Below, one piece after another: positions 14,164-15,413 of a DNA stretch of 15,413 nt. The DNA comes from an uncultured Bacteroidales bacterium (lineage in GTDB: Bacteria; Bacteroidota; Bacteroidia; Bacteroidales; F082), in assembly GCA_937896505.1 (NCBI GenBank), contig CALBNP010000052.1, positions 1-15,413 on the forward strand, written 5' to 3'. Numbering within the stretch: position 1 is the first letter of the stretch; each line of letters opens with the position of its first letter. The notes under the pieces are model-generated. The model worked only from the letters and a program-made list of their open reading frames with translations. It did no database searches and was not told the origin of the DNA. The translations under genes and the position numbers were made by a program.

Positions 14164-15262
14164 AGAAAATCAAAACGGAGCTTTTATCTTTTGATGATTT
14201 CGCACAATCCGTCCTTGTTGCCAACCACAAAATCGACGGGTGCATTGTCGCCTTGCACAAGCCAAGCAAATTGTTCATCGCGATCTGAAACCAAGCAATG
14301 TGTTGGTGACGCGCAATGGCAATAATTTGAAAATCATAGATTTCGGTCTTTCCGATGCCGACAGTTTCGCCATCCTGAAGCAGCCGGCAGGCACACCGAA
14401 ATATGCTGCGCCCGAACAGATGCAGCCTGAAGTGAAAATTGATGGCCGGGCCGACGTTTACGCTTTCGGCAAGCTGCTGCAAATGATTTTCCCAAACCGT
14501 TACAAAAGCATTGCCGCGAAGTGTTTGTAGGAAGACCGCGAAAAGCGTTGGAAAAACGCCGAGGCTTTGCGAAAGGCTTTCACCCGTCGTCAGGAAAGGG
14601 CACGCACATTGCCGCTGTTGCTTTGTGTTTGCCTTGCTGTCGGTTCGTTGGTTTGGGCTTTGTCGCGCCCGAATGATACCGTGGTGGTTGAAAGACAGGC
14701 GGAAGGCTTTACTGCCGAGCAACAATCCTATTTGGATGAACGACAGCATGTTCTGGATAGTGTTGTTCAGTTGTATGCCGCTGAAGTCGAGCGGAACAAT
14801 GTCTATAGGGATTCGATAACGGAACTTCTGGCAAATCCGCAGACCATTGTCGTTGAGAAGCAGGTGCAGGGCTTCACTTCGGAACAGCAAGCCTATATTG
14901 CCAAGGCGGAAAAGGCTTTGGATAGTCTTTACAAGCCGTATTTTGCAATGGCTGAAAAAGGGAAGGAGTATAGGGAAATTGTTTCAGCAAAGGCGCACGA
15001 AGCAAATATGCTGGCATCGAAACTACGCGACAAAATGGCAGCGCATTATGCACAGAATACGCTTGAATACCAACAGTTTACCAATCAGTTTCTGTTGATG
15101 AATACAGACAAATTCAATCAGTTGAACCAATTGGCCGAAAAGAACTGCAAGTCGTATATGGAAGAGTTCCAGAATGGACTGATTGACGATGAGACGTGCA
15201 GAAAGATCAGTGCTGAAATGGGAAAAATCATAGAAGATGTAAACAATAATTGGTATAAGTAA
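14160..15262 (+). pseudogene. Degraded serine/threonine protein kinase gene with transmembrane and coiled-coil tail
   Basis: The frame 14240-15262 encodes a Hanks-type C-lobe: VHRDLKPSNVLV (catalytic loop), KIIDFGLSD (DFG), GTPKYAAPEQM (activation segment/APE) and DGRADVYAFGKLL. It then meets TAG at 14528-14530 within an otherwise continuous KCL*EDREKRWKNAEAL, where kinases normally have 'KCL-x-x-D-P-x-x-R'. After it come a membrane helix (LPLLLCVCLAVGSLVWAL) and a periplasmic coiled-coil-like region to 15262. The N-lobe is missing. A different frame from a TTG at 14160, overlapping the preceding stop, reads SFDDFAQSVLVANH, then GCIVALHK, which looks like the first strands with the VAxK lysine. 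It then runs out at TGA 14286-14288, so an internal deletion of roughly 70-80 residues with frameshift is inferred. The tail from about 14567 remains open and might still be translated from a TTG, but a working kinase is excluded as assembled. Confidence 0.8.
14675..14932 (+). repeat. Two imperfect protein-level repeats in the kinase-gene tail
   Basis: The segment VVVERQAEGFTAEQQSYL recurs about 59 residues later as IVVEKQVQGFTSEQQAYI, each followed by a Glu/Lys/Asp-rich helix with a similar VLDSVVQLY or ALDSLYKPY motif. This indicates an internal duplication in the periplasmic part of the former receptor kinase. Confidence 0.75.
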
Positions 15263-15350
15263 GACTTAATTCATCACAACAAGGACTGTGCAAAATGTTG
15301 ATAATAGGTTTTGCTTCTGAAATTCTGTAGGGCATTTCTAAATAAAACTC

Positions 15351-15381
15351 TTTGATAATCAGATAAATATTTGTATATTTG
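15351..15381 (+). promoter_or_regulatory. Promoter of the gene entering at the right edge
   Basis: TTTG at 15351-15354, a 19-bp spacer and TATATTTG at 15374-15381 match the consensus exactly. Transcription should begin near 15388, about 13 nt before the ATG at 15401. The 88 bp between the kinase tail and this promoter show no clear terminator. Confidence 0.75.
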
Positions 15382-15400
15382 CCGAAAATTTGAAGAGAAA

Positions 15401-15413
15401 ATGGACACATGCA
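15401..15413 (+). CDS. Start of an unidentified gene cut by the window edge
   Basis: ATG at 15401 follows the perfect promoter and an AAGAGAAA purine stretch. Only M-D-T-C is visible, so nothing can be said about the product. Confidence 0.4.

Noticed and set aside
14123..14890. 255-codon minus-strand ORF opposite the kinase remnant
   Set aside because: The plus strand carries unmistakable kinase motifs (HRDLKPSN, DFG, APE) here; the minus frame has no domain and runs into the helicase 3' end.
1..15413. tRNA, rRNA, tmRNA or CRISPR arrays
   Set aside because: No cloverleaf with a TTC-loop signature, no rRNA or tmRNA core motifs and no regularly spaced direct repeats were seen on either strand.

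Overview
The window looks like a chromosomal segment from a member of the Bacteroidales (Prevotella/Bacteroides-like). The evidence is the repeated Bacteroidota-type promoter (TTTG or TTG, 19-21 bp, then TAnnTTTG), the near absence of Shine-Dalgarno sequences, and the tsaD/tamB pair, whose divergent arrangement I recall from this order. I cannot name the genus.

Left part (1-3228): the 3' end of a WYL-domain regulator gene is split by a complete IS1595-family (ISXO2-like) element of 2801 bp (409-3209). The element has 27-bp terminal inverted repeats with one mismatch and a perfect 8-bp target duplication, TAAATATG. It carries more than a transposase: a small Cys4 zinc-binding protein, an unrecognised protein of about 319 residues, and a compact transcription unit of about 120 nt. 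That unit has a perfect promoter, a long-range stem, a perfect inner hairpin and an intrinsic terminator; it reads best as a structured RNA, although a 52-codon ORF overlaps it. The insertion only swaps the last residues of the WYL protein, and the native 3' end lies beyond the element.

Middle part (3229-5347): the original terminator of the WYL gene is followed by a roughly 180-nt rod-shaped RNA gene with a closing stem, a bubble and a long arm, probably 6S RNA. Then come a 45-codon gene with its own 3' hairpin, an AT-rich accessory gene whose product resembles the uracil-DNA glycosylase fold, an 11-bp inverted repeat, and a 42-codon gene with a good promoter.

Right part (5348-15413): tsaD (tRNA t6A synthesis, minus strand) diverges from tamB (outer-membrane biogenesis, plus strand) across overlapping -7 boxes. 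tamB is followed 5 nt later by a RecB/AddA-type helicase-nuclease gene with intact helicase motifs and a C-terminal nuclease domain. Overlapping its stop is a decayed serine/threonine kinase gene with an N-lobe remnant, an internal deletion with frameshift, an in-frame TAG, and a still-open membrane/coiled-coil tail. A final perfect promoter precedes a gene that begins at 15401 and runs off the window.

The conserved backbone is therefore tsaD, tamB, the helicase-nuclease and the probable 6S RNA. The insertion element, the UDG-like gene and the microgenes are the accessory layer. The most novel-looking item is the insertion element with its passenger proteins and RNA unit.
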